Assembly (NCBI RefSeq): GCF_026586665.1
Contig: NZ_JAODIY010000001.1
Span: 62,001-126,000 of the forward strand
Length of the DNA: 64,000 nucleotides
DNA from: Halovenus rubra
GTDB taxonomy: Archaea > Halobacteriota > Halobacteria > Halobacteriales > Haloarculaceae
Direction: 5' to 3'
The position numbers were made by a program, and so were the translations under genes. Below, one piece after another: positions 25,807-34,030 of the stretch; positions within the stretch are counted from its first letter, which is position 1, and every line of letters begins with the position of its first letter. The notes under the pieces are model-generated. The model was not told the origin of the DNA and searched no databases. It worked only from the letters and a program-made list of their open reading frames with translations.

Positions 25807-27339
25807 CTACGTCGACTCGTCATCGGCCGACTGGTGTCGCCACAAGAGATATCCGACACTGACGACAGACCCAACCCCCGAAACGACGCCAAAGCCTGAC
25901 CCCAACCCGTCCGAACCGACGCCGACGGCCGTCGCGTTGTTTGGGGTCGGAGTCGAACTTTCCTCTAGCTCATTTGCCGGATTGCCAGTACTACCGCCAC
26001 CGGCACCGCCGCCACCACCACCGCCACCACCACCGGCAACGCCACCTGTTCGGTTGCTCGGTGTTCCTCGCTGGCTGTCGTCGGATTGGTCTGAGGACTC
26101 GGCATTCGCCTCGGTTTCGACCGGCGTCTCGGTGTTCTCGGGTATCTCCTCAGGTGGCCACGTGTGGTGATGGCCAAGCGTCCCGAGTGCGACACGTGAC
26201 CCGTCGCTCTTACCGTTTTCGGGGTCAGTCACAACCGTTGGCGAGGAGCGAACCGAACTCGTCGGGCCGTCGAACGTCCATACTTGCTCACCCGTTTTTT
26301 TGTCGACTGCATACAGCGTTTCGTCACCCGACCCGACGTAGACGACACCATTGGCCACCGTCGGTGACGACTGGACAGAGCCTGATGGTTGGGTAAACGC
26401 CCACTCCTGTCTCCCCGTCTTCGTGCTGACGGCGTACAGCGTTCCGTCGTCGGACCCGACATACAGCGTTTTTCCGACGACGGTGGGTGAAGACCGGAGT
26501 GTCTCTGTTGGCTCGATAAAGCGCCACTTTTCGTTCCCAGTGGCTGTGTCGACGGCATACAGCGTGGAATCGTTGGCTCCGACGTAGACAGTTCCGCCAG
26601 CTACTGTCGGTGAGGAACGCACAGCACTCCGTGGAGTGGCAAACTTCCATTCTTGTGCTCCTGTTTCCGCGTTGATGGCGTACAGCGCTCGGTCAATACT
26701 TCCCACGTAGACGGTCCCATCCTTGACTGTCGGCGAGGCTGATACTCCGTCTGCTGGGCCCGAAAACGTCCATATATGCTCACCAGTTCCCGTGTCGACG
26801 GCGTACAGGTGACCGTCCATACCGCCGATGTAGGCGGTGCCGTCGGCTACCGCCGGCGAGGAGGCCCATATTTGACCCGATGGCTCGCTCACGGCCCACA
26901 ACCATTCACCGGTTGCTGCGTCGACTGCATACAGGTGGCCGTCCATGCTGCCGACGTAAACGGTCCCGTCGAGCACTGTCGGTGAGGATTCGACCCCGTT
27001 TTCCGGGGCCGCGAACGCCCATATCCGGTCGCCAGTCACTGCATCGACGGCGTACAGTTTCCCGTCCATTGTTCCGACGTAGACAGTTCCGTCGACAACC
27101 GTTGGTGAGGACTGTACCGCGGCTGTCGGCTCGGTAAATTCCCACACCTGTTCACCGGTTTCAGCATCGACCGCGTACAAACTACTGTCGAATGACCCGA
27201 CGTAGACGGTTGGGCTGTCGGCGACAGCGCTTGCTGTTGTTGGCTGTCCCGTGGCGCTCAACAAGAGCGCTCCTGTGGCCGTTCGGAGGAACGCTCGCCG
27301 CGAATGTTGCCCCCCAGACCGGCCGTCCTCACCGCTCAT
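25807..27339 (-). CDS. Surface-anchored eight-bladed PQQ-type beta-propeller protein
   Basis: A 510-residue secreted protein. The N-terminus has a Tat signal (RRAFLRTATGALLLSATG). Eight tandem repeats of about 41 residues follow, each like VYVGSMDGHLYAVDAATGE then W and SSPTV, the PQQ/BamB-like blade pattern; the count predicts a closed eight-bladed propeller. After it come an acidic linker, an uninterrupted run of ten glycines within a longer Gly-rich stretch, and one C-terminal hydrophobic helix (VVSGVGSVVSVGYLLW). The protein is thus displayed outside the cell on a membrane anchor. No catalytic residues of quinoprotein dehydrogenases are evident, so a binding or scaffolding role is more likely. 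Confidence 0.88.
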   Translation of the reverse strand: MSGEDGRSGGQHSRRAFLRTATGALLLSATGQPTTASAVADSPTVYVGSFDSSLYAVDAETGEQVWEFTEPTAAVQSSPTVVDGTVYVGTMDGKLYAVDAVTGDRIWAFAAPENGVESSPTVLDGTVYVGSMDGHLYAVDAATGEWLWAVSEPSGQIWASSPAVADGTAYIGGMDGHLYAVDTGTGEHIWTFSGPADGVSASPTVKDGTVYVGSIDRALYAINAETGAQEWKFATPRSAVRSSPTVAGGTVYVGANDSTLYAVDTATGNEKWRFIEPTETLRSSPTVVGKTLYVGSDDGTLYAVSTKTGRQEWAFTQPSGSVQSSPTVANGVVYVGSGDETLYAVDKKTGEQVWTFDGPTSSVRSSPTVVTDPENGKSDGSRVALGTLGHHHTWPPEEIPENTETPVETEANAESSDQSDDSQRGTPSNRTGGVAGGGGGGGGGGAGGGSTGNPANELEESSTPTPNNATAVGVGSDGLGSGFGVVSGVGSVVSVGYLLWRHQSADDEST

Positions 27340-27441
27340 GTCTCACTGTTTGCTACCGCGAGTAAAAACGCACTGGTGGTTTTAGATGGGCCAGGCGGCA
27401 CTGACGACGACAGCCTGTCGCTCCGTGCCAAGTCCGAGAGG

Positions 27442-27448
27442 TATAAAA
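27442..27448 (+). promoter_or_regulatory. TATA box for the methyltransferase gene
   Basis: TATAAAA lies 17-23 bases before ATG 27465 and 23-29 before ATG 27471. The spacing fits a leaderless mRNA that begins at the second ATG two codons downstream. Confidence 0.6.
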
Positions 27449-27464
27449 CTTTCACTGACAGAGC

Positions 27465-28085
27465 ATGTGTATGGATCCCGACGACGTGCGTCAGGACTGG
27501 GCTGACCGCTCTGGCCGATTCTCGCCGGAATACTACGCCCATATTGGCCCAAACGAGGTGAGTGAGACCATTGCCGACGCGCTTACCCACTATGCAACCG
27601 AATCTGCGGCAATTCTTGAGGTAGGCTGTGGCTCTGGCCGCCACCTGAATCTCCTCCGTGAGCACGGGTACGGAAACCTCACCGGTATCGATATCAACGA
27701 AGAGTCGTTTGGGGTGATGGCCGAACACTTCCCACACCTCCACGACACCGGGACGTTCCACAGCGGTGCCGTCGAGGATATTCTGCCGGAGTTCGACGAC
27801 GGCCAGTTCGATGCGGTCTACTCCGTCGAAACGCTCCAGCATATCCACCCCGACGACGAGTGGGTGTTTGAGGAACTGGTTCGCATCACTGACGACCTGC
27901 TTGTGACTGCCGAAAACGAAGGCAACAGCCCGGAACGTGGAAAAAGTCACAACGTCAGTTACGTTGACGACGAGTTTCCACTGTACCACCGCAACTGGAA
28001 AGAAATTTTCACCGATTTGGGACTCGCCCAACTGCTCCGTGAACCTACCTCTCGGGACACGATTCGCGTCTTCCGCGCCCTCTAA
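27465..28085 (+). CDS. Class I SAM-dependent methyltransferase
   Basis: 206 residues. Motif I is ILEVGCGSGRHLNLLREHGY and the acidic strand-2 end is LTGIDINEESFGVM. Motif IV lies in FDAVYSVETLQHIHPDDEW, and these together define a Rossmann-fold SAM methyltransferase. The beginning (RFSPEYYAHIGPNEVSETIA) is probably the substrate cap. The end HRNWKEIFTDLGLAQLLREP is compatible with small-molecule or methyltransferase-11-like enzymes. The target cannot be read from the sequence. The start may be ATG 27471 if the transcript is leaderless. It is divergent from the propeller gene and convergent with the kinase-like gene. Confidence 0.88.
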   Translation: MCMDPDDVRQDWADRSGRFSPEYYAHIGPNEVSETIADALTHYATESAAILEVGCGSGRHLNLLREHGYGNLTGIDINEESFGVMAEHFPHLHDTGTFHSGAVEDILPEFDDGQFDAVYSVETLQHIHPDDEWVFEELVRITDDLLVTAENEGNSPERGKSHNVSYVDDEFPLYHRNWKEIFTDLGLAQLLREPTSRDTIRVFRAL

Positions 28086-28180
28086 TTGCACTCTCTCTGG
28101 AAATAAGACAACACAGTCTAGAACAGCACTAGCCTTTAGCCCAACCGACACTGAATTGTCACAGTACTGTGAGAGAGCGG

Positions 28181-29566
28181 TCAGAGGACACGAAGCAGGT
28201 CTTTCGAGAATAGTTCTGTGGAGTCATACCGATCACTCGGGTCCGTCGCGAGAGCGTCGTTGATGATAGGCACGACGTCACTAGGGACATCAGTGACCGG
28301 ACGTGGTGAGGGGATGTCACCGCGCGTGATTGCCCCCGCAATGTTGTGGTCTGCAGTTATTGGTAGCGACTCACACAACAGCCAGTATGCGACCGCGCCG
28401 ACCTGATAGACACCAGTTGTTGACGTGAGCTGGCCGCTAATCTGTTCTGGGGCAGTAAATGGTGTCGGCTGGTGGGTGCCGGTGGCACGCTGTACTTCCC
28501 ATTCGATGCCGAGTTGTGAAACTGTCACTCGCTCGTCCCTGCCGCTGTTGTGCAGATATAGCCGGGCAGGGTGGATGCCACACACCGGCGCGGCAATGTC
28601 CTCCGAAACCGTCTTGACAACTGACCCTAACTGACTGAGAACAGAAAGTCGCCGTGTGATTGGCAGGTCGGTGCCGACTGATTCGAGTGTCTGGTCGCTT
28701 GTCTGGTATGCAACCCAGGGGACCGGTTCTGTTCCCGTCTCATAAATTGTCGCAACGGTCGGCTGGCTGTTGACGGTGCGCCACCGGGAAAGCCACAGCT
28801 CGAATGCGTCGCGGACTGAGTCGTCGTCGGCGTACTTGCGGGAGACAGTCAGAATCTCAGCGGTTGTCCCATCGCCCCACGGCGTTTTGTACCGGTGGAG
28901 ACAGCCGTCCGTGTCGATGAACTGGACCTTGGTCACATCGGGAATCGACGCCCCGAGCTGGCCGGGGCTGGCCGGCGTAACGTAGTTGTCGTCACTCGCC
29001 TGCTCGTCATCGTGTTCGTCGTCCTCGTCGACGGACATGGCCTGTTCGTTGAGCTTCGAGGGGTCGAACCGGACCCCGGACGCGGTAATATCGTGACGAA
29101 GGAACCGGTGGTCTCGCTCCTCGAAGTCATGGCTCGTCGCCTCACAGACGCGCAGGTGTTTGAAATCGTAGGCGCGCTGGACTCTTTTTGCTTTGTCACA
29201 AATGGCCTGCTTACTGCCTTCGATACACATCGCAGACGTTCCCTGTTCGGGAACGGCCGTCCAGGCGTCGAGCAATTCGTCGTACTGGACTACAAGCCGC
29301 TCGAACAGCGGGTTCCAGTAGAGGTTGCTGACGCTGTTTGCTGTTTCCCAGCGGAGAGTACACGGATGGGTCCCGGCCTCCATTTTGGACTTTGCCGCTC
29401 TGACGGCATCTATCTGGGTGTCGTGTGTGGAGAATACCCGACCGTCTCCGTCTCCACGGCGGTAGGTCTCGACTACCCACACCCCTCCCTGCTTGACAAT
29501 CTGGAGTGGCGGTTGCTGTGGGACGTCTGGTGTTGTGGGCGATTGTGTGGGCGTTGGTCTTTCCAT
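28181..29566 (-). CDS. Protein-kinase-fold protein lacking the catalytic Asp (pseudokinase)
   Basis: A 461-residue protein from ATG 29566. The first 200 residues form an alpha/beta region (WVVETYRRGDGDGRVFSTHD) and a charged DEDDEHDDEQASDD linker. The C-terminal 250 residues look like a kinase fold. PFTAPEQISG is the APE-type motif, GVYQVGAVAYWLLCESLPIT is the helix-F region with its usual DVYxLG here TGVYQVG, and DALATDPSDRY closes the C-lobe. The catalytic loop is GIHPARLYLHNS, where HRDxKPxN would be expected, and no DFG is seen. It is likely a regulatory or binding module, and is flanked by unrelated genes. Confidence 0.72.
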   Translation of the reverse strand: MERPTPTQSPTTPDVPQQPPLQIVKQGGVWVVETYRRGDGDGRVFSTHDTQIDAVRAAKSKMEAGTHPCTLRWETANSVSNLYWNPLFERLVVQYDELLDAWTAVPEQGTSAMCIEGSKQAICDKAKRVQRAYDFKHLRVCEATSHDFEERDHRFLRHDITASGVRFDPSKLNEQAMSVDEDDEHDDEQASDDNYVTPASPGQLGASIPDVTKVQFIDTDGCLHRYKTPWGDGTTAEILTVSRKYADDDSVRDAFELWLSRWRTVNSQPTVATIYETGTEPVPWVAYQTSDQTLESVGTDLPITRRLSVLSQLGSVVKTVSEDIAAPVCGIHPARLYLHNSGRDERVTVSQLGIEWEVQRATGTHQPTPFTAPEQISGQLTSTTGVYQVGAVAYWLLCESLPITADHNIAGAITRGDIPSPRPVTDVPSDVVPIINDALATDPSDRYDSTELFSKDLLRVL

Positions 29567-29710
29567 CCCTTTTGGAAACGTGGCCCCTCGGTGTGGGACT
29601 GTTTGTCTTAATTGTACGAGACAACACATCAATTAGCTTTCGCCTGTCCAACCCTAGATTCGCCTGTCTAGCCGCCCAAGTCACAACAGAATCCGGCTAC
29701 CGACCCCTGA

Positions 29711-29720
29711 TAATTTATAC
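29711..29720 (+). promoter_or_regulatory. TATA-like box for the membrane wHTH gene
   Basis: TAATTTATAC ends 25 bases before ATG 29746, the distance expected for a leaderless transcript. Confidence 0.55.
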
Positions 29721-29745
29721 TCTTGTATTCACAATACGAACACAG

Positions 29746-30435
29746 ATGCCCTCCGAATTCGTGACCTCCGTTAGACACCGGATTTCTGTCAGAGGCATAC
29801 TCGTCTGGGCAGTCACGCTTGCTGTGGTTGTCGCTGTCACCGACGACCCCGTGCTTATCCTCGGAATTGCGGCTGGGGCTGTCGCCGGTGAGATACTCGA
29901 CATTTTTGGTGACATCCCCGGAGTCGACGAGAGATGGGGGAAGGCAGCAGTCGGGCTTTTTGTGATGCTTGTAAGTGCTGTCTGGTTGTTGACGACACTC
30001 TCCCGTCCTCTGACCGTTGATAGCGCCCTGCCGATATTTGCTATCGCTGTGGGCGGCTGGCTCCTGCTCGACGCCCGGGCTGATTTCGTTCAGGGCCGGC
30101 GTGTCACCGGGCCTGAAGGCGTCGAGGAGATGGACGGCGGCGAAGCAATGCTTGCCATGCAACATATGCGACTCATCGCGCTAGAACTCAAGGCAGGACC
30201 GAAGACAGTTCCAGAGCTGGCAGCTGCCTGTGACCTCACCGAATCACGGGTCATCGATGCAATCGACCTTGCCAGCGAGGACGGTACGATATACCAATTC
30301 GATACTGACTGCGACGAGACACGGTACGCAGTTGACGAACAAAAGCTCGGACTCACTGGGGTCAGACAGATGGTCAGTGGCGGGGTTGGGTCATTCGTGA
30401 GCCGTCTTTTCCGCCCGTTTTTCGAACAGCTCTGA
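29746..30435 (+). CDS. Membrane protein with C-terminal winged-helix domain
   Basis: 229 residues from ATG 29746. Three or four hydrophobic helices come first (ILVWAVTLAVVVAVTDD, VGLFVMLVSAVWLLTTL, LPIFAIAVGGWLLL). A soluble C-terminal part resembles a winged helix-turn-helix (PKTVPELAAACDLTESRVID, then DLASEDGTIYQFDTD and ETRYAVDE). It may be a membrane-bound transcription regulator or sensor, but I do not recognise a named family. Starts further upstream would add a basic, hydrophobic stretch overlapping the divergent gene and are unlikely. Confidence 0.75.
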   Translation: MPSEFVTSVRHRISVRGILVWAVTLAVVVAVTDDPVLILGIAAGAVAGEILDIFGDIPGVDERWGKAAVGLFVMLVSAVWLLTTLSRPLTVDSALPIFAIAVGGWLLLDARADFVQGRRVTGPEGVEEMDGGEAMLAMQHMRLIALELKAGPKTVPELAAACDLTESRVIDAIDLASEDGTIYQFDTDCDETRYAVDEQKLGLTGVRQMVSGGVGSFVSRLFRPFFEQL

Positions 30436-30477
30436 GCGGAAGACTTCTGTCTGTTCGGACTCTGTGGGCTATTGCAC

Positions 30478-31956
30478 TCACTCTATCTCTGTCTGGAGCA
30501 ACTGATTTACGTCGCCCGGGTCGGCACTGCCACCGGTTTTCTGCATGACCTGTCCGACGAGGAAATTGATAGCGCCACCCTCGCCGTTGTGATAGTCCTC
30601 GACTGCATCCGGGTTCTCGTCGATTGCTTCCTTGACGGCCTGCTGGACCTCGTCACCGCTGGTCTTGCCAAGTTCCTCGGCCTCAACAACGGAATCCGGA
30701 GTAGCGCCCTCGTCGAGCATTGTCCGGAGAACTGTTTCACGAGCGTTTTTGGTGGTAATCTCGTCGGTCGCGACGAGTTCGATGAGGCGACTCACTTCGT
30801 CGAACCGCTCTTCGATTTCGGTTACGTCCATGTCGCGGTAGTTCAACTCGCCAAGCAACTCGTCGGCAACCCACGTCGCCGCGAGGTCAGGGTCGAACTG
30901 CTCTGTAACCTCCTCGTAGAAATCAGCAACCTGTTTCGTGCTGGTGAGTTTGTCGGCGGCCTCCTCGTTCAGGCCGTACTCCGACTGGAATCGCTCGCGG
31001 CGGGCGTCGGGTAGCTCCGGAATCTCGATTTCCTCTTTCCAGTGAGAGACACGCAGGGGGGGAAGGTCAGCTTCCCCGAAGTAGCGGTAATCTTTCTCTT
31101 CTTCTTTCGAGCGCATCGAGACTGTGATGCCCCGGGACTCATCCCAGTGACGCGTCTCCTGCTCGACGGCACGACCGCGCCGGATAGCGTTTTTCTGTCG
31201 GGTCGCCTCGTAGGCAAGCGCTTTCTCAGCGCCCTTGTGACTGGAGATGTTCTTGACTTCCGTACGGTTTGCATTCTCGCGTGCAGCCTCGTCAAGCGTG
31301 CCATCCTCGTCGATTGCGTCGGCATCGACAACCGAGAGGTTAGCGTCGATACGAAGACTGCCGTCTCGGGAAGCATTGAAGACACCGAGATATTCGAGTA
31401 CCTCTTCGAGCTTGGCGAGGAAAGCACGGACCTCTTCTGCCCCGCGGAAGTCCGGCCTCGTGACGATTTCGAGCAGTGGGACGCCGGCGCGGTTGTAGTC
31501 GACAAGTGTGTAGTCGGCGGCATCGATAGAGCCACCCTGGTGTTTGAGGCTGCCGGGGTCTTCTTCGAGGTGAGCACGTCGAATGCCGACCGTCCGGCGG
31601 GTTCCTTCGACAGAACATTCGAGCTCGCCGTCCTGACAGATTGGGTCGTCGTACTGCGTAATCTGGAAGTTCTTTGGAAGGTCAGGGTAGTAGTAGTTTT
31701 TCCGGTGGAATCGCGTTTCCTCGGGAATTGATGCGTCCAGCGCTTTGCCGACTTTGACGGCGGATTCGACTGCCGCCTCGTTGAGCACCGGAAGCGCGCC
31801 GGGGAGGCCGAGACAGACCGGACACGTTCGCGTGTTTGGCTCATCGCTTGGCTCGGTTGAACACCCACAGAAAATTTTGGTGTCCGTTTCGAGCTGGATA
31901 TGTACTTCCAGCCCGATAACCACCGCGAGGTCGCCCTGTTCCTGTGCTTGTGCCAT
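30478..31956 (-). CDS. gatB: Aspartyl/glutamyl-tRNA amidotransferase subunit B
   Basis: A 492-residue protein of normal GatB length. It begins AVVIGLEVHIQLETDTKIFC, with the zinc-type Cys cluster CGC and TCPVCLGLPG, then KNYYYPDLPKNFQITQYDDP, HLEEDPGSL and DYNRAGVPLLEIVTRPD, all GatB signatures. The C-terminal YqeY-like tail ends GQVMQKTGGSADPGDVNQLL. With GatA and GatC it turns Glu-tRNA(Gln), or Asp-tRNA(Asn), into the amide form. gatA and gatC are not in the window. On the minus strand GGGCTTTAGCCCC, 22-34 bases upstream of the start, is a probable TATA-like element. The gene converges with the winged-helix membrane protein. Confidence 0.96.
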   Translation of the reverse strand: MAQAQEQGDLAVVIGLEVHIQLETDTKIFCGCSTEPSDEPNTRTCPVCLGLPGALPVLNEAAVESAVKVGKALDASIPEETRFHRKNYYYPDLPKNFQITQYDDPICQDGELECSVEGTRRTVGIRRAHLEEDPGSLKHQGGSIDAADYTLVDYNRAGVPLLEIVTRPDFRGAEEVRAFLAKLEEVLEYLGVFNASRDGSLRIDANLSVVDADAIDEDGTLDEAARENANRTEVKNISSHKGAEKALAYEATRQKNAIRRGRAVEQETRHWDESRGITVSMRSKEEEKDYRYFGEADLPPLRVSHWKEEIEIPELPDARRERFQSEYGLNEEAADKLTSTKQVADFYEEVTEQFDPDLAATWVADELLGELNYRDMDVTEIEERFDEVSRLIELVATDEITTKNARETVLRTMLDEGATPDSVVEAEELGKTSGDEVQQAVKEAIDENPDAVEDYHNGEGGAINFLVGQVMQKTGGSADPGDVNQLLQTEIE

Positions 31957-32030
31957 TACCCGCGATTCGACGTGCTGGGGCTAAAGCCTGACGACAGCGT
32001 GTCAAAGCAGGCGGCCCGCCCAATCACACG

Positions 32031-32040
32031 CCTTTTTATC
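32031..32040 (+). promoter_or_regulatory. TATA-like box for the MBL-fold gene
   Basis: CCTTTTTATC sits 23-32 bases before ATG 32063, giving a leaderless start. It nearly repeats the box in front of the NUDIX gene. Confidence 0.6.
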
Positions 32041-32062
32041 TGACACCTCTACGTACAAACTG

Positions 32063-32947
32063 ATGCAGGTCACCCTGCTTGGAACCGGCGACACAACCGG
32101 GACACCAACCGTCGGTTGCGACTGCGATACTTGCCAGACAGCACGTGAGCCGCCCACGGAGCTACGCGAGCGACTTCGTGACCAGGGCGCGACCATCACG
32201 GCCGCTGGCGGCGTCGAGCGGACGCGCTTTTCGGTTCATCTCCGCAACGAGCGCACTAGCGAATCGTTGCTTGTGGATTTCAGCCCGGATTTTCGCCAGC
32301 AGTTTCTTCGCGAGGAGGTGTCGCTTCCTGACGCGGCGATTGTCACGCACATCCACTTCGATCATCTCGACGGCCTCGGCAACTGCTATCGACTGGTCGA
32401 CGATATTACGGTGTTTGCCGCCGACGAAACAGACCCCCAGACCGGTAAGAGCGTCGCCGAAACCGTCACCAGCGACTACGACTACCTCGACCAGATTTCT
32501 GTCAAGGCCCGGGCTCCTCTCGAACCGTTCTCCGTCTGTGGGTTCGAGGTCACGCTCCTCCCAGTTGTTCACCCGCCGCTGGTCTGTTATGGGCTGAGCG
32601 TCGAGGACCCGGTGACAGGCGCGCAATTCGCAATGACCGGTGACACTTGCTACGATATCCCCGCGGAAACAAGAGCCGAACTCGCCGACGCTGATCTTCT
32701 GCTCGTGGAGGCCCTCGTCCCGGCGGACCTCTGTGAGTATCACCCCCTCGGTGGCAACCACCACGACAGTGACGGTGTCCCACGAACGTTCGGGACGAAA
32801 CATATGACTCGTGAGGGGGCGCTCGCGCTTGCCGACGAACTTGACGCTGAACGGACTCGCCTCGTCCATGCCGCCCATTTCTACCCAGCCAAGGAGGCGT
32901 TTGCCGAGCAGATAGCAGTCGACGGCGAACAGTACGACCTCTCCTGA
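32063..32947 (+). CDS. MBL-fold metallo-hydrolase, PhnP/PqqB-like
   Basis: A 294-residue metallo-beta-lactamase-fold protein. The N-terminus LLGTGDTTGTPTVGCDCDTC has the Gly-rich strand and Cys cluster of PhnP/PqqB-like phosphodiesterases; the Cys may bind a structural zinc. The metal motif is THIHFDHLDG, with later ligands at VVHPPLVCYGL, FAMTGDTCYD and probably VHAAHFYP. It probably hydrolyses a cyclic phosphodiester or similar ester. It is divergent from gatB with 106 bases between and convergent with an SDR gene. The exact substrate is open. Confidence 0.87.
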   Translation: MQVTLLGTGDTTGTPTVGCDCDTCQTAREPPTELRERLRDQGATITAAGGVERTRFSVHLRNERTSESLLVDFSPDFRQQFLREEVSLPDAAIVTHIHFDHLDGLGNCYRLVDDITVFAADETDPQTGKSVAETVTSDYDYLDQISVKARAPLEPFSVCGFEVTLLPVVHPPLVCYGLSVEDPVTGAQFAMTGDTCYDIPAETRAELADADLLLVEALVPADLCEYHPLGGNHHDSDGVPRTFGTKHMTREGALALADELDAERTRLVHAAHFYPAKEAFAEQIAVDGEQYDLS

Positions 32948-33010
32948 CTCTGGCGTCATATCATCGACAGTCCTGTTCCAGTCGAAAACTAACACCTACC
33001 CTGTCCCCGT

Positions 33011-33949
33011 TCAGTTAGCAAGCCCGAAGCTTACATCGGTCGCTTCTGTAGATTCCTCCCAGAGCCGCGCTGCTAACTCCTCGTCGGTCGACAGCTCACT
33101 TGACGCCTGTTTAGCGGGTGGCCCGCGCATATCCATCAGGCCGCCGGGACCGATGTACTCTCCCCCAGCAATATCCGAAGCTGTTGCCGCATACAGCATC
33201 GGAAGCGCGCCCTGTTGGGCCGACTGTGCAACGAGTTTGTTTGCGACCTGTACAAGAAACAATCGGAGACGGGACCCCATCATCTCCGGGCCACGACGCT
33301 GGAGGTCAGTGTCGGCGTATCCCGGGTGACAGCCCACGCTTGTAACGTCTGCGCCTGCATCGTCAAGCCGACGGTCAAGTTCATACGCAAACAGGAGGTT
33401 CGCAAGCTTGCTTTGCCCGTATGCGTCCCACTTGTCGTACTCCCGTTTGCCATGGAGGTCATCGAAATCCATCGCACCGTTCTCGTGGAGACCACTGCTC
33501 TGTGTGACAACCCGCGTCTCCCCGGAACTCTCTCGGAGACGGTCGAGTAAGAGACCAGTCAGTGCAAAATGGCCGAGGTGGTTGACGCCAAATTGCATCT
33601 CGAAGCCATCGACGGTTTCCTGTCGAGGAATCGCCATTAGCCCTGCGTTGTTACACAGGATATGAAGCTCGTCGTGATTCTCTTTGAACGTCTCAACAAA
33701 CGAGCGGACCGACGACAGGTCGGCGAGGTCGAGTTCGATAACTGATAGCGACGGCTTGTTGACAACCGCTCTAATGTCATTGCGGGCTGTTTGTGCACGC
33801 TCTCGGTTGCGACATGCCATGACAACGTCGGCACCGTTCCGTGCAAACAGTTTGGTTGCCTCGAACCCCAGGCCGCTGTTTGCACCAGTGACGACGACTG
33901 TTCGCCCCGACTGGTCGGGCATTTCGTCTACACCCCAAGCAGTACTCAT
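33011..33949 (-). CDS. Short-chain dehydrogenase/reductase (retinol-dehydrogenase-like SDR)
   Basis: 312 residues from ATG 33949. The cofactor motif TVVVTGANSGLGFEATKLF is TGxxxGxG, followed by ADVVMACRNRERA (an Arg that suggests NADPH), the NNAGLMA structural motif, and the active-site Tyr-Lys in YGQSKLANLLFAYELDRR. The TQSSGLHE segment holds the catalytic Ser. It belongs to the RDH/light-independent protochlorophyllide-reductase-like SDR group and probably reduces a ketone, aldehyde or quinone. The tail is longer than in classical SDRs. ATG 33949 was chosen because the upstream TTG start is unlikely. Confidence 0.92.
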   Translation of the reverse strand: MSTAWGVDEMPDQSGRTVVVTGANSGLGFEATKLFARNGADVVMACRNRERAQTARNDIRAVVNKPSLSVIELDLADLSSVRSFVETFKENHDELHILCNNAGLMAIPRQETVDGFEMQFGVNHLGHFALTGLLLDRLRESSGETRVVTQSSGLHENGAMDFDDLHGKREYDKWDAYGQSKLANLLFAYELDRRLDDAGADVTSVGCHPGYADTDLQRRGPEMMGSRLRLFLVQVANKLVAQSAQQGALPMLYAATASDIAGGEYIGPGGLMDMRGPPAKQASSELSTDEELAARLWEESTEATDVSFGLAN

Positions 33950-34030
33950 GCACGGATACAAGCGTGGAACTCAATTAAGTTCGAGGGTCAAAAAAGAGGC
34001 AGTGTCTCAGGTCTGGCAGGGCGGTTTGGT

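Noticed and set aside
27336-28151. A 271-codon frame antisense to the methyltransferase
   Set aside because: It is a mirror of the methyltransferase codons; the plus strand has clear SAM motifs, this frame has none.
31042-31731. Long plus-strand frames inside gatB
   Set aside because: They are shadows of the GatB codons; GatB signatures are continuous on the minus strand.
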